A stretch of DNA of 64,000 nt from Streptomyces sp. V2I9 (GCF_030817475.1 NZ_JAUSZJ010000002.1:1665501-1729500); one strand, 5' to 3'. Shown: positions 1-8,754, counted from the first letter of the stretch. The notes: a model not told the origin generated them from the letters alone. Numbers and translations: made by a program.

Positions 1-1
1 C

Positions 2-769
2 CTCTCCGTTCTCCTGGACGTCTTCCTGCCCCTGCTGCCCAGCGGTGTCCTCGTCATCACGGCTGCCACGGCGGCCGCGGCGGGCTCCACCACGGTGAGC
101 GGCGCCGATGGAGGAACCGGCGGTCAGGTCCCCTCGCTCGTCGTCCTCATCCTGTGCGCGGCCACCGCCTCGGTGCTCGGCGATCTCGTCGCGTACCGGC
201 TCGCCTGGCGCGGAGGGGACCGGCTGGACCGGGCCATCGCCCGCTCCCGTCGCCTCACCACCGCGCAGGAACGTCTCGGCGCGGCGCTGAGCCGGGGTGG
301 CGGAGCCCTGGTGATCATCGCCCGGTTCGCACCGGCGGGCCGCTCGGTGGTCTCGCTCGGCGCGGGCGCCGCCCACCGCAGGAAGCGGGACTTCCTGCCG
401 TGGTCCGCACTGGCGGGACTGGCCTGGGCGGGCTACAGCGTGGGGCTCGGCTATTTCGGCGGCCGGTGGCTGGGTTCGACGTGGTTCGGCACGGCCGTTT
501 CGGTGCTGGCCCTGTTCGCGGCGGGCGCGCTGGCCGCGTTCATGGTGAAGGGCCGCCCGACGGCGGGGTCCGCGCCGGAGGTGGCCACGGCGGCCGACCC
601 GACGCCCGGAGACGCGGACATCCCGGCGCCCGGTCCCCGTGCCGCCCCCGTACAGCAGACGCCGGTCTCCGCCCCGGCCGCAGCGCTGACGTCACCGCCG
701 TTCGTCTCCGTACCGGCGCCCGCGCCGTTCCCGAGCGCCGCACCCCTGAGCAAGCCGTCCACCCCCTGA
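2..769 (+). CDS. DedA/VTT-domain membrane protein (5' end outside window)
   Basis: The reading frame is open from the window edge, so the true start lies upstream. The visible part has the hallmark of DedA/SNARE-associated (VTT) proteins: the stretch RFAPAGRSVVSLGAG followed by FLPWSALAGLAWAGYSV and a final hydrophobic segment. DedA proteins are integral membrane proteins linked to lipid flipping and envelope homeostasis. The last 70 or so residues are a low-complexity Pro/Ala tail, probably cytoplasmic and not part of the fold. The internal GTG at 95 is not the true start, because coding similarity continues upstream of it (LLDVFLPLLPSGVLVI). It ends 7 bp from the stop of the convergent DUF2277 gene. 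Confidence 0.8.
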   Translation, partial: LSVLLDVFLPLLPSGVLVITAATAAAAGSTTVSGADGGTGGQVPSLVVLILCAATASVLGDLVAYRLAWRGGDRLDRAIARSRRLTTAQERLGAALSRGGGALVIIARFAPAGRSVVSLGAGAAHRRKRDFLPWSALAGLAWAGYSVGLGYFGGRWLGSTWFGTAVSVLALFAAGALAAFMVKGRPTAGSAPEVATAADPTPGDADIPAPGPRAAPVQQTPVSAPAAALTSPPFVSVPAPAPFPSAAPLSKPSTP

Positions 770-776
770 GGGGGCC

Positions 777-998
777 TCAGTCCCGCGCCGCGCCCCGTAC
801 CACCAGCCCGTCGAGCAGCTTCATCGTGGCGGCGGTGATCTCGTCGACGGCCTGGTCGAAGACCGCCCGGTTGTGCGCGGCGGGCGCGCGGAACCCGGAG
901 ACCTTGCGTACGTACTGGAGGGCGGCGGCCCGCATGTCCTCCTCGGTGGCCTCTGTGGGGAGGACGGGCGGGCGGAGGGTCTTGATGCTGCGGCACAT
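777..998 (-). CDS. DUF2277 family small protein
   Basis: This 73-residue protein starts MCRSIKTLRPP and contains RKVSGFRAP, the signature of the DUF2277 family, which is widespread in actinobacteria and of unknown function. The length matches the family. The ATG at 998 was chosen because family members begin MCRxIK; the much longer open frame upstream is low-complexity and antisense-like. It is soluble and helical, with no membrane segment. It stands alone, converging on the DedA gene. Confidence 0.85.
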   Translation of the reverse strand: MCRSIKTLRPPVLPTEATEEDMRAAALQYVRKVSGFRAPAAHNRAVFDQAVDEITAATMKLLDGLVVRGAARD

Positions 999-1108
999 GT
1001 CTCCAGTGTGGACCGCCCCACTGACAAGCGACACCGGTCCCCCGCGGTGCGGACGCGGCCGCACCGGAGTGTCGGCGCGGCCGCGTCCGCATCGCGGGGG
1101 ACGCCGTC

Positions 1109-1588
1109 TCAGCCGGTCCGCCCGAGATCGTCCGGGCCCGACCGGTCGGTGCACAGGGCCCAGATGACGAAGACGTCGATCGCGATGGTCACGATGGCCC
1201 AGACAGGGGTGTACGGGAGCCACATGAAGTTGGCGACGATGTTCAGGGAGGCGAGCACGACACCCGCCGTGCGGGCCCAGGCCGCGCCCTTCAGGATGCC
1301 CACGCCCACGAGCACGAGGATCACGCCGAGAACGAGGTGGATCCAGCCCCACGAGGTCACGTCGAACTTGAACACGTAGTCGTTGATCCGCGTGTAGACC
1401 TCGTTCGAGGCGACGCCCGTGATGCCCTTCAGTACCCCGAGGACTCCGTCCACGAGGAGCAGGATCCCGGCGAAGATCGTTCCGCCGGACGCCCACGCGC
1501 TGCCGGAGCCTCCGCCGGGAGCCGGTTGCGCAGGGCGCGAGGCACCTGGTGTGGGGGTGTCCGGTGTGGGTGCGTCGAACTGCGACAT
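1109..1588 (-). CDS. DUF7144-type four-helix integral membrane protein
   Basis: The protein has 159 residues: a Pro/Gly-rich N-terminus of about 34 residues, then four hydrophobic helices (about 36-55, 80-101, 103-122 and 128-146) and a short polar tail. The pattern, including WASGGTIFAGILLLVDG and FKFDVTSWGWIHLVLG, matches the streptomycete DUF7144 family of unknown function. A GGGAG-like sequence (aagggagttctc in the transcript) precedes the ATG at 1588. It lies downstream of two other small minus-strand genes but with a gap, so co-transcription is uncertain. Confidence 0.85.
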   Translation of the reverse strand: MSQFDAPTPDTPTPGASRPAQPAPGGGSGSAWASGGTIFAGILLLVDGVLGVLKGITGVASNEVYTRINDYVFKFDVTSWGWIHLVLGVILVLVGVGILKGAAWARTAGVVLASLNIVANFMWLPYTPVWAIVTIAIDVFVIWALCTDRSGPDDLGRTG

Positions 1589-1599
1589 GAGAACTCCCT

Positions 1600-1955
1600 T
1601 CAGGGTGTGCTGACCGTCACGACGTGTCCTTGGGTGTCGCCGGTGCGGCCTCCCCCCTCCACGCGGTCGGCCACGGAGCCGACGGGCCGCACGATCCATC
1701 GCGCGAGGCACGGGAGAACGGTGACGACGGCGTGCAGCACGTGGTCGACGGGGTGGCTGCGGCGATGTCCGCGTACCGGCACCACCCGGCTCGCGGAGTG
1801 CGACTCCACCCGCAGGCCGGGGCCGCCCGGTGGCTCACGATCCGTTCGGGGATCACCGTGTGCTGTGCCGCGTCGGGAGCCTCGTCCCCGGCCGCGCCGT
1901 CGCCGGGCGGCGGGGCGGCCGAAGCGCTCTCGCGTACGGTGCGACGACGCTTCAC
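1600..1955 (-). pseudogene. Possible frameshifted small membrane protein gene
   Basis: Two overlapping minus-strand frames together look like one protein. From 1955 one frame begins MKRRRTVRES, has a charged Pro/Ala region and contains PERIVSHR, then turns into Ser/Thr/Cys-rich nonsense. From about 1833 to 1600 a second frame reads VVPVRGHRRSHPVDHVLH followed by a hydrophobic helix (AVVTVLPCLARWIV). The HPVDHVLHA-type motif before a hydrophobic segment is common in small streptomycete membrane proteins. A one-base indel between about 1790 and 1833 would join them. It starts 4 bp after the stop of the upstream small gene. It could instead be non-coding. Confidence 0.35.
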
Positions 1956-1959
1956 GGGA

Positions 1960-2178
1960 TCACCCCCAGGTGTCGAGGTCGCCGCCGCGCCATTCGATCA
2001 GGCCGGGCCGGTCGAGCTCGACGGCGTCGTCGGGCCCCGGAGCGAAGCCGGCGGCCCGCAACAGCGCGGCCATCTCACCCCGCCCGTGCGCCAGGCCCAC
2101 GATCCGCCCGTGCACGGTGACCCGCCGCCCTCCGGTCGAGGTGGGCGGGTGCACGATCACGGGCGGGTGCTTCGCCAT
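1960..2178 (-). CDS. Small conserved actinobacterial protein (72 aa)
   Basis: This is a 72-residue soluble protein with the recurring pattern VHPPTSTGGRRVTVHGRIVG, then LLRAAGF and IEWRGG near the C-terminus. It resembles a family of short streptomycete hypothetical proteins with a strand-rich N-half and a helical C-half; no function is known to me. The ATG at 2178 gives the family-like N-terminus MAKHPPVIVHPP. It has no membrane segment or metal motif. Confidence 0.65.
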   Translation of the reverse strand: MAKHPPVIVHPPTSTGGRRVTVHGRIVGLAHGRGEMAALLRAAGFAPGPDDAVELDRPGLIEWRGGDLDTWG

Positions 2179-2360
2179 GCCTCCACGGTGCCCCGCGCGC
2201 TGCCCCCGCGCATCCGGAGGGCCGGGGAGCGGCGAGCCGGAGGCCGGAGGGCCGGAGAACGGCGGGCGATGAGGCCGGCCGGGGAACCGGCCCTCACGGG
2301 CCGGCGTCCCGACAGATATTCCTACGATCGATCATGAACGGCCCCACGGAGGACCCACCC

Positions 2361-2984
2361 ATGACGCCCACCGCCGCCCGCTACCTGTATCTCACCCGGC
2401 ACGGCCAGGCGTCCGCGGACGAGAGCACACTGACCGACGCGGGCCGCCGCCAGGCCGCCCTGCTCGGAGAACGTCTTCGCGGAGCCCCGATCACGGCGAT
2501 CCACCACCGTCCGCTGCCGCGCGCCGAGGAGACGGCGCGACTGGTCGGCGAGCACCTGCCCGGAGCTCCTCTGCTGCGGTCCGAACCGGCCGGGGACTAC
2601 ATCCCGTACCTGCCGCGCCGTGAGGAGTTGCCGGCGGAGTCGGCCGACGGGACGCTCGCCCGGTTGGACGGATTTCCGGCAGCCGAGCGTGAGCAGGGTC
2701 CCGGACTGGCGCAGGAGGCTCTCGCGCGGTTCACGGGAACGGTCGAGGGCGACGAACCCCGCCACGAACTCCTCGTCACCCACAACTTCCTCGTCGGCTG
2801 GCTCGTCCGGGACGCGCTGGAAGCCCCCGCCCACCGCTGGCTGGGCCTCAACCACACCAACGCCGGTCTGACGGTCATCCGTTACGCACCGGGCCGCCCG
2901 CCGGCCCTGCTGCTGTACAACGACACCGGCCACCTGCCGGCCGAACTCCGCTGGACCGGCTTCCCGCCCGAACTGCACGTCTGA
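2361..2984 (+). CDS. Histidine phosphatase (phosphoglycerate mutase-like) family protein
   Basis: Counted from the chosen start, the RHG catalytic motif sits at residues 13-15 (YLYLTRHGQ), with the second histidine in the LLVTHNFLVGW segment and an acid/base Glu in PRAEETARL. This is the branch-1 histidine phosphatase fold; the substrate is unknown. ATG 2361 is preceded by GGAGGA at a 7-nt distance. An upstream ATG at 2334 lacks a ribosome site but follows TACGAT by 5 nt, so leaderless initiation there, adding nine residues, is possible. It is monocistronic. Confidence 0.85.
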   Translation: MTPTAARYLYLTRHGQASADESTLTDAGRRQAALLGERLRGAPITAIHHRPLPRAEETARLVGEHLPGAPLLRSEPAGDYIPYLPRREELPAESADGTLARLDGFPAAEREQGPGLAQEALARFTGTVEGDEPRHELLVTHNFLVGWLVRDALEAPAHRWLGLNHTNAGLTVIRYAPGRPPALLLYNDTGHLPAELRWTGFPPELHV

Positions 2985-3189
2985 CCGACGCCGCGACGGG
3001 TGAGACGTACGCACACGAGGAGGGGGCCCGACCCGGCAGCGCCGAACGACGAGTCGGACCGGCGACGTACGCGCGCGGGAACGGCCACGCCCGACCGCGC
3101 TCCCACAGGAGCGGGCACACGGGAGCGGGCACCTGCGGCCGGCCGGGAACGGGGGCGGGCGACGTACGCGCACGGAATCGGGGGCCGCC

Positions 3190-3999
3190 TCAGCGGCGCC
3201 CCCCGCCGCCCCCGATCATCGACATGAGCAACCGGTGGGTCCCGGCGTCCGCTGCCGCGACGATTCCCCGCCCACCTGCCCCGACCGGAGCACCGTCGAC
3301 CCCGGTGACGACGCAGCCGGCGGCCCGGCACAGGGCGATCCCGGCGGCGAAGTGCACGCTCGCGCCGAGGTCGCCGCCGTCGGTGACGTAGGCGGCCCGC
3401 CGGCCGGCCGCGACCCAGGCCAGCGCGAGCGAGGTGGAGACGACGCGCGGGCGGAAGTGGCCGACGAACCGGGGATGGGCGAGCAGATCGACCGCCCGGA
3501 AGCCGGGCGCGCTCGGGAACGGCGGATCGAGGTTCACGTCCACCAGCCGGGAATCGCCGGCCGGCGTCGCGGGCGCCTCGTACCCCGCACCGGTCCGGAC
3601 CCACGCCGCCTCTCCGTCGGTGAGGAAGACATCACCGCCGAACGGGTCGGCCACGGCGGCCGGACCGCCGCGCAGCGCCACGTTGACGGCCACCAGGGGC
3701 GAGCCGACGGCATAGTTGAGCGTCCCGCAGAGCGGGTCCACCAGCCACTCCCGCGCCACCCCGACCGCGCCGCGCCGGCCGCCCTCCTCGCCGTGCACGG
3801 CGTCGCCGGGCCGGGCGGCGCGGATGACGTCGAGAACCGCCTCCTCGGCCGCCACATCGACGTCGGTGGCGAAGTCCCCGCCCCCCTTGTCGATGCGGGA
3901 GTGGCGTTGCCGGTACCGGGCGCGCACGACCTCCGCCCCGGCCAGCACGGCGGCAGCCGCCACCTCGGTGTCCGACACGTGTGCGGCTGGTTCGATCAT
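3190..3999 (-). CDS. Inositol monophosphatase-like protein with altered metal site
   Basis: The protein has 269 residues with the inositol monophosphatase/FBPase fold. Recognisable parts are the Lys/Asp N-terminal motif (DKGGGDFATDVD), GEE at 70-72, and the active-site loop, which reads WLVDPLCGTLNY at 85-96. In active members the loop is DPxDGT; here the second Asp is Cys91. The C-terminal W-D-x-A-A-G motif is also altered (SVHFAAG at 214-220, His where Asp is expected). Two of the usual metal ligands are therefore replaced, and catalysis by the normal mechanism is doubtful. The ATG at 3999 gives a normal family N-terminus. It is transcribed away from tRNA-Val and the GNAT gene. Confidence 0.8.
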   Translation of the reverse strand: MIEPAAHVSDTEVAAAAVLAGAEVVRARYRQRHSRIDKGGGDFATDVDVAAEEAVLDVIRAARPGDAVHGEEGGRRGAVGVAREWLVDPLCGTLNYAVGSPLVAVNVALRGGPAAVADPFGGDVFLTDGEAAWVRTGAGYEAPATPAGDSRLVDVNLDPPFPSAPGFRAVDLLAHPRFVGHFRPRVVSTSLALAWVAAGRRAAYVTDGGDLGASVHFAAGIALCRAAGCVVTGVDGAPVGAGGRGIVAAADAGTHRLLMSMIGGGGGRR

Positions 4000-4072
4000 G
4001 GCGAGCAGAGTAGCCGCAGGCCGTTGCAGCCGTGCGGGGGAGCCGGAACGCCCCCGCCTCGCGTGGGAGTCG

Positions 4073-4723
4073 TCACGCCGGACGGCCGGGAAGGAGCAGC
4101 GCCTCCGACCCGACCGGCCGGAACCCGGCGGCCTGGAACGCCCGGATGCTGCGCGCGTTACCGGCGGCCTGCTGCGACCAGAGCGGCTCGCCCGGCGGTA
4201 CCAGGTGCCGTGCGGCGGTGGCCAGCGCCCGGCCGAGCCCCCGGTGCCGGGCGTCCTCGTCCACCTCGACGGCCACCTCCCAACGCCCCGCCACCCCGCG
4301 CCCGAGCACCAGCACCGCGCCATCGGCCTCCCACACCCTGACCCCGTCCCGACGCCGGCGGGCACTCAGCACCCGTGGGTGCACCGGGTCGGTGACCTCC
4401 CGCAACTCCAGTTCCGGCGCTCCGGGCAGCGAGGTGGCCACGGTCAGGAGGTCGATGGTGTCGGTGACCCGCCCGGTGCGGTCGAGGAACGCGGTCAGGA
4501 AACGCGGATGCATGGTCGCGGCCAGCGCATCGCACTCCGCGTCGGCCAGCAGCGCGAGGACCCACTCGGGGTCCTCGTCGGTGAACACGACGGAGTGCGC
4601 GGTGAAGGCGATGACCCCGGTGTCCCGCCCGTTCGGCGCCCCGACCACGGTCGTCCGCCCATCGGCCTCGGGAAACCGCCCACAGGCGGCCTCCTCCAGG
4701 ATCTCCGCCAGCGTCTGCCCCAT
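4073..4723 (-). CDS. GNAT family N-acetyltransferase
   Basis: The protein has 216 residues. The C-terminal half carries the acetyl-CoA-binding GNAT signature: VAVEVDEDARHRGLGRALATA (motif A, about residues 150-170) and a motif-B helix ending NARSIRAFQAAGFRPVG. The N-terminal half is a variable domain, as in other streptomycete GNAT proteins. The ATG at 4723 was chosen because GGGGGAA lies just upstream and the extension to 4843 crosses the terminator-like inverted repeat. Substrate is unknown. Confidence 0.85.
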   Translation of the reverse strand: MGQTLAEILEEAACGRFPEADGRTTVVGAPNGRDTGVIAFTAHSVVFTDEDPEWVLALLADAECDALAATMHPRFLTAFLDRTGRVTDTIDLLTVATSLPGAPELELREVTDPVHPRVLSARRRRDGVRVWEADGAVLVLGRGVAGRWEVAVEVDEDARHRGLGRALATAARHLVPPGEPLWSQQAAGNARSIRAFQAAGFRPVGSEALLLPGRPA

Positions 4724-4826
4724 GAAGTTCCCCCATGCGCCGTGTCGTTCTTCGGTCCACCGGATTGTCGCCTGGCTGCGGACCACACGACAGGGAGGGC
4801 AGGGGAGACGCTCGGCGAAGGAACGA

Positions 4827-4862
4827 CGAGGGCCCCCGACCATGATCGGCCGGGGGCCCTCG
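4827..4862 (-). terminator. 12-bp perfect inverted repeat downstream of tRNA-Val
   Basis: The arms cgagggcccccg (4827-4838) and cgggggccctcg (4851-4862) are exact complements around a 12-nt loop. It lies 6 bp past the 3' end of the minus-strand tRNA and before the GNAT gene, as expected for a tRNA terminator. Confidence 0.75.
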
Positions 4863-4868
4863 TACCGG

Positions 4869-4940
4869 TGGGCGCGGACGGTTTCGAACCGCCGACATCT
4901 GCTTTGTAAGAGCAGCGCTCTACCCCTGAGCTACGCACCC
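4869..4940 (-). tRNA. tRNA-Val (anticodon TAC)
   Basis: On the minus strand the cloverleaf is complete. The acceptor GGGTGCG pairs with CGCGCCC (one G-T), the D-arm is GCTC/GAGC, the anticodon stem CTGCT/AGCAG has the seven-base loop CTTACAA, and the T-arm GGCGG/CCGTC has TTCGAAA. The loop gives anticodon TAC, reading GUA valine codons. The discriminator base is A and CCA is not encoded. The opposite strand gives a spurious peptide ending GFEPPTSAL. Confidence 0.95.
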
Positions 4941-5169
4941 GTGGATGAGGCAACAGCGTACATGGACCGGGGCCGCTGCTCATAAACCGTTCCAGGTGGG
5001 GCCTGCGGTGGGCGCGGGGAAGCGGGCCTCCGGGGAGGGGGGTTAACCCCACCCCGAGACGGTAGCGGGCCGGATCCCGGCGGGGGCCGGTGGTGCATAC
5101 GGTTGTGGGGCACCGGCAGGAACGTCCGGTGGCGCTGTCCGGCACTACGCAACTGGGGGACCGATCACC

Positions 5170-5982
5170 GTGGACATCTTGACGAGCGCACCGACCCGCA
5201 TGCCTTCCGGGGCGCGCCTCGGGGGCGTCGGGCGGGTCCTCGCTCTCGGGGGCGGGGTGGCGTTGCTGGCGCTGGCTCTCACCGGATGCGGGAGCACGGA
5301 CGTGGACGGGGCCCCGGTCGAGCGCAAGTCGTTCGCTCTGGAAGGGAAGACGCTGACCATCGACGCCGAGAACGGCGTCGTGGACCTCGTGGCGGCCGAT
5401 GTGAAGCAGGTCGAGGTGGAGCGGCAGTTCGACGGGTGGGTGATGCTCGGCAGCGGGCCCGACGCCGTCTGGAAGATGGAGGGCGACACCCTCACACTCC
5501 GCGTGAAGTGCGACGGCTTCGTCAACAACTGCGACTCCCGGCACCGGGTGAAGGTGCCCCGCGGTGTCGCGGTGACCACCGCCACCGACAACGGCACGGT
5601 CACCGCCGCCGGCTTCGACAGCGCCCTGGATCTCTCGTCCGACAACGGGAAGATCAACGTCCGGGACGTGAGCGGCACCCTCAAGCTGAAAAGCGACAAC
5701 GGCGAGATCCGCGCCGAGCGGATAACCGGTCCCTCCGTGACGGCCCGTGCCGACAACGGGGAGATCCGGCTCGGCTTCACCTCCGTGCCCGAGCTCGTGG
5801 ACACGGTGAGCGACAACGGGGGTATCACCATCGATCTGCCGCCGGGCGAGCGGACGTACGCGGTGGACGCCTCCGCCGACAACGGGGACGTCTCGATCGA
5901 TGTGCCGCGGGGCGACGACAGCACCCATGTGGTGAAGGCGCGCAGCGACAACGGCCGGATCACGGTGCGAAGCGCGAACTGA
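5170..5982 (+). CDS. DUF4097 beta-strand-repeat lipoprotein
   Basis: The protein has 270 residues. A signal peptide ends in a lipobox (LALTGC), so the mature protein should be anchored to the outer face of the membrane by its Cys. The rest is a DUF4097-type beta repeat domain: short strands recur with the turn DNG (DNGTVTAAGF, DNGKINVRD, DNGEIRAER, DNGEIRLGF, DNGGITID, DNGDVSID, DNGRITVRS), about 20-25 residues apart, suggesting a beta-solenoid. The GTG at 5170 follows ggggga by 9 nt. Function is unknown; related proteins are often tied to envelope stress sensing. Confidence 0.85.
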   Translation: MDILTSAPTRMPSGARLGGVGRVLALGGGVALLALALTGCGSTDVDGAPVERKSFALEGKTLTIDAENGVVDLVAADVKQVEVERQFDGWVMLGSGPDAVWKMEGDTLTLRVKCDGFVNNCDSRHRVKVPRGVAVTTATDNGTVTAAGFDSALDLSSDNGKINVRDVSGTLKLKSDNGEIRAERITGPSVTARADNGEIRLGFTSVPELVDTVSDNGGITIDLPPGERTYAVDASADNGDVSIDVPRGDDSTHVVKARSDNGRITVRSAN

Positions 5983-6053
5983 CCGACCCGTGTGTTCGTC
6001 CTTACCTGGTGGGACAATGTACCGGGCAGGGCGAAGCGGCACGGGAGAGGGAT

Positions 6054-7430
6054 GTGACGGCGACCAACGCGCGGCCGAGGACAGGAGCGGGTGCGAGGGC
6101 GGGCGTCGGGGGCGGCCGGGACGTGCTGATGTCGGTGTTGCTGCCCCTGCCCCTCCTGGTCGCGGCGTTGCCCGCCGCCTTCACCGGTGGCGGTACGCGC
6201 CGGTGGTTCGGCGGGCGCGGGGAGAGCCGGCGGGCCGAGGCGCAGGCCGCGAGGGATGCGGCCGCCGAGGCGTTCTACGAGCTGGACACGGCCCAGCGCG
6301 ATCTCAAGATCTCCATCGAGACCATCAACGCCGTGGACAGTTCGCCTCGCGGCCGTAAGGCCGCCGAGGACTTCGACGCGCTCGGCCGGCGCATCGACGA
6401 GGTCAGCCACGCCTACATCACGGCCGTCGACAGCCACGACCTGGACCGGGACGACCTGGAACCCGCCGTCGCCGCCAAGGCCCGCACCGAGCTGAACCGG
6501 GCCAAGGGCGACCTCGTGCGGGTCAAGGGCGAGCTGGACCGTTTCGCCCAGGGGCTCGGGCCGCTGCTGGGCAGCGCGGAGACCCAGCTCGCCCGGCTGG
6601 CCCCCGCCGTGGAGCGGGCCCGGCAGGCGCTCCTCGGGGCGAGCAACGCCCTCGACGCGGTACGGGCCGAGGGCCTGCGGGCGGACGATCTGGCGGCGCG
6701 GCTCGCCGCGCTCGCCCCCGAACTGACCAAACTGAACCAGGGCGCGGGACAGCACGGCGTCCCGGAGACTCTGCGGCGGGCCGACGTGGTGCTGCGCGAT
6801 GCGGAGGCCGTGCGCGCCGAGGCGGAGCGGCTGCCCGAGCGGGCCGCCGAGATCGACCGGCGGCTGGTGTCGCTGCGGACCCGGGCCCAGGCGCTGACGA
6901 CGCGGGCCGGCTCGGTGGAGCCGGTGCTCAGCGAGTTGCGGCGGCGTTTCTCGGCCGCCTGCTGGCAGGACCTCCAGCCGGTCCCGGAGCAGGCCGCGGT
7001 GAACGTACGGCAGGCGGAGGACAAGCTCGCGGAGGCGGCGACGGCACGCGAGGAGCAGCGGTGGGCGGACGCCACGTCCCGGCTGTCCACGGTCCGCGCC
7101 CTGCTCAACGCGACGGACGAGGCGGTGTCCGCCGCCGGGGACCGGTTGCAGCAGCTGAACGCCGTGGCGAAGGACCCGCAGCAGGAGATCGAGCGGACCC
7201 GGTTCGCGGTGCGGGACGCCCAGCGTCTCGCCATGGCCGGCCGGCACACGCCCGACCCCCGGCACGCCCGGCCGCTCGACGATTCCGTCGCCCGGCTGGA
7301 GCGGGCCGTCGCCGGGCTCGAAGGGCGGCACCCCGACTACTGGCACTTCCTGACCGAGACCGAGGCTGTGCGGCAGACCGCCGCCCGCGTCGTCTCCGAC
7401 ATCCGCGAGGAGCGCGGCGGGGGCGCCTGA
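6054..7430 (+). CDS. Membrane-anchored coiled-coil protein, function unknown
   Basis: The protein has 458 residues. After a short N-terminus comes one hydrophobic segment (about 25-45, MSVLLPLPLLVAALPAAF), then a long alpha-helical region rich in Ala, Glu and Arg with heptad-like spacing through the C-terminus. It resembles streptomycete single-pass proteins with a cytoplasmic or extracytoplasmic coiled-coil rod; no enzyme motif is visible. The GTG at 6054 is preceded by gggagaggg; the later ATG (MSVLL) lacks a comparable site and would remove the N-terminus. It follows the DUF4097 lipoprotein by 71 bp on the same strand. Confidence 0.75.
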   Translation: MTATNARPRTGAGARAGVGGGRDVLMSVLLPLPLLVAALPAAFTGGGTRRWFGGRGESRRAEAQAARDAAAEAFYELDTAQRDLKISIETINAVDSSPRGRKAAEDFDALGRRIDEVSHAYITAVDSHDLDRDDLEPAVAAKARTELNRAKGDLVRVKGELDRFAQGLGPLLGSAETQLARLAPAVERARQALLGASNALDAVRAEGLRADDLAARLAALAPELTKLNQGAGQHGVPETLRRADVVLRDAEAVRAEAERLPERAAEIDRRLVSLRTRAQALTTRAGSVEPVLSELRRRFSAACWQDLQPVPEQAAVNVRQAEDKLAEAATAREEQRWADATSRLSTVRALLNATDEAVSAAGDRLQQLNAVAKDPQQEIERTRFAVRDAQRLAMAGRHTPDPRHARPLDDSVARLERAVAGLEGRHPDYWHFLTETEAVRQTAARVVSDIREERGGGA

Positions 7431-7660
7431 GCCCCTGCACGAGCGCCTGGACCCCGGCCCGGCGCTCCGCCCGGCACGAGCTCCTGGCCCCCGGTCCGGC
7501 GCCATGCCCGGCGCGGGTGCCCGAGTCCGTGCCCGGCCCGAGCCCCCGAGCCCCGGCCCGGCGCTGGTGCCCGAGGTTATGTCCGGCCCGGGCGCCCGAG
7601 CCCGGCCCGGCGCGAAAGCATGAGCCGGCTCGGGCCGGTCCGTCCGCGCACGTGACCTCG

Positions 7661-8632
7661 CTAGGGCCTGTCCGGCGGATCATGTCTGGGACGGCTGTTC
7701 TTGGTGCGCTGGAAGGTGCGCCGATAGGTGGTAGGGGTTGTCTGGGCTTCGCGGGCCAGGTGGTTGCGGAGGTTCGTCGCGGTTCCCAGGCCGGCCTGGT
7801 GGGCGACCTCGTCGACGCTGAGATCGGTGGTTTCCAGGAGGCGTCGTGCCTGTTGGAGGCGCTGCGAGTTGAGCCAGCGCAGGGGTGTGGTGCCGGTTTC
7901 CGCGGTGAAGCGGCGGGCGAAGCTGCGGGGAGATAGCGAGGCGCGGCGGGCCAGGTCGGCCACTGTCAACGGATGGTCGAGGTGCTGGAGGGCCCAGGCA
8001 CACACGTTTGCCATGCCGGTGCTGTCGACGGGCAGGGGCCGGGAGATGTACTGCGCCTGGTTGCCTTCGCGGTGGGCAGGCACCACGAGTCGGCGGGCGA
8101 GTTCGGCTGCCTCGTCCGCGCCCAGGTCCTCGCGGACCAGGTGGAGGCACAGGTCAATGCCTGCGGAGAATCCGGCACTGGTCAGGACCGGTGTGGCGTC
8201 GATGTACAAGGGCGCGGGGTCGACCTCGACCGCAGGATAGCGGCGGCTGAGGTCGGGGGCGTCCAGCCAGTGAGTGGTTGCGCGGCGTCCGTCGAGGAGG
8301 CCGGAAGCCGCCAGCGCGAAGGCGCCTGTGCACACCGAGACAAGGCGGGCGCCGCGGGCAGCGGCGGCCTGCAGGGCTTCGGCCACAGGTGGTACGGGCG
8401 GGTCGTGCGGTTCGTAGCCGGGCACGATGATCGTGTCGGCCTCGGCCAGGGCATCGAGTCCGCGGGGAGCAATGAGGTCGAAGCCGGTGGACGTGGTCAC
8501 CGGTCCGGCTTCGGTGGCACACAGGCTGAACCGGTAGAGGCCGGGGGCCCCCGGGGCCCCGAAGACCTGCACGGGAATGGCGAGGTCGAAAGCGACAACT
8601 CCGGGAAGGGCCAGGGCGACGACGTGGTGCAT
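7661..8632 (-). CDS. GlxA-family transcriptional regulator (DJ-1/PfpI + AraC HTH)
   Basis: The protein has 323 residues. The N-terminal half is a DJ-1/PfpI-like domain with the pseudo-nucleophile elbow SVCTGAF (Cys101) and a following THW; it usually acts as a ligand sensor. The C-terminal half (about 215-310) is a double helix-turn-helix AraC domain (RRASLSPRSFARRF, then VAHQAGLGTATNLRNHL). The last residues HDPPDRP and the TAG stop are encoded by the left inverted repeat, so the native C-terminus has been extended by element sequence. It is divergent from the cupin gene and probably controls it. Substrate is unknown. Confidence 0.85.
   Translation of the reverse strand: MHHVVALALPGVVAFDLAIPVQVFGAPGAPGLYRFSLCATEAGPVTTSTGFDLIAPRGLDALAEADTIIVPGYEPHDPPVPPVAEALQAAAARGARLVSVCTGAFALAASGLLDGRRATTHWLDAPDLSRRYPAVEVDPAPLYIDATPVLTSAGFSAGIDLCLHLVREDLGADEAAELARRLVVPAHREGNQAQYISRPLPVDSTGMANVCAWALQHLDHPLTVADLARRASLSPRSFARRFTAETGTTPLRWLNSQRLQQARRLLETTDLSVDEVAHQAGLGTATNLRNHLAREAQTTPTTYRRTFQRTKNSRPRHDPPDRP
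7663..7684 (+). repeat. Left terminal inverted repeat
   Basis: The sequence agggcctgtccggcggatca plus tg is complementary to 9397-9418 except for one C/T difference. It overlaps the last codons and part of the stop of the AraC-type gene. Confidence 0.7.
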
Positions 8633-8754
8633 GGCAGAAATCTTACGGCCCGCGTCATTTCTGCCTATCGCGGTGTCTGCGCGCCTCTCGCACGATGGAT
8701 GGACCGCCGAATGCCCCCGAGCCCCACTCAGGGTCGTGACCAGGGAGACCTCTG

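Noticed and set aside
4932..4985. Peptide ending GFEPPTSAL on the plus strand near 4870-4940
   Set aside because: It is the translated complement of tRNA-Val.
7431..7660. GC-rich degenerate repeats (cccggcccggcgc type) after the coiled-coil gene
   Set aside because: They are irregular low-complexity sequence without defined unit or stem; no function is supported.
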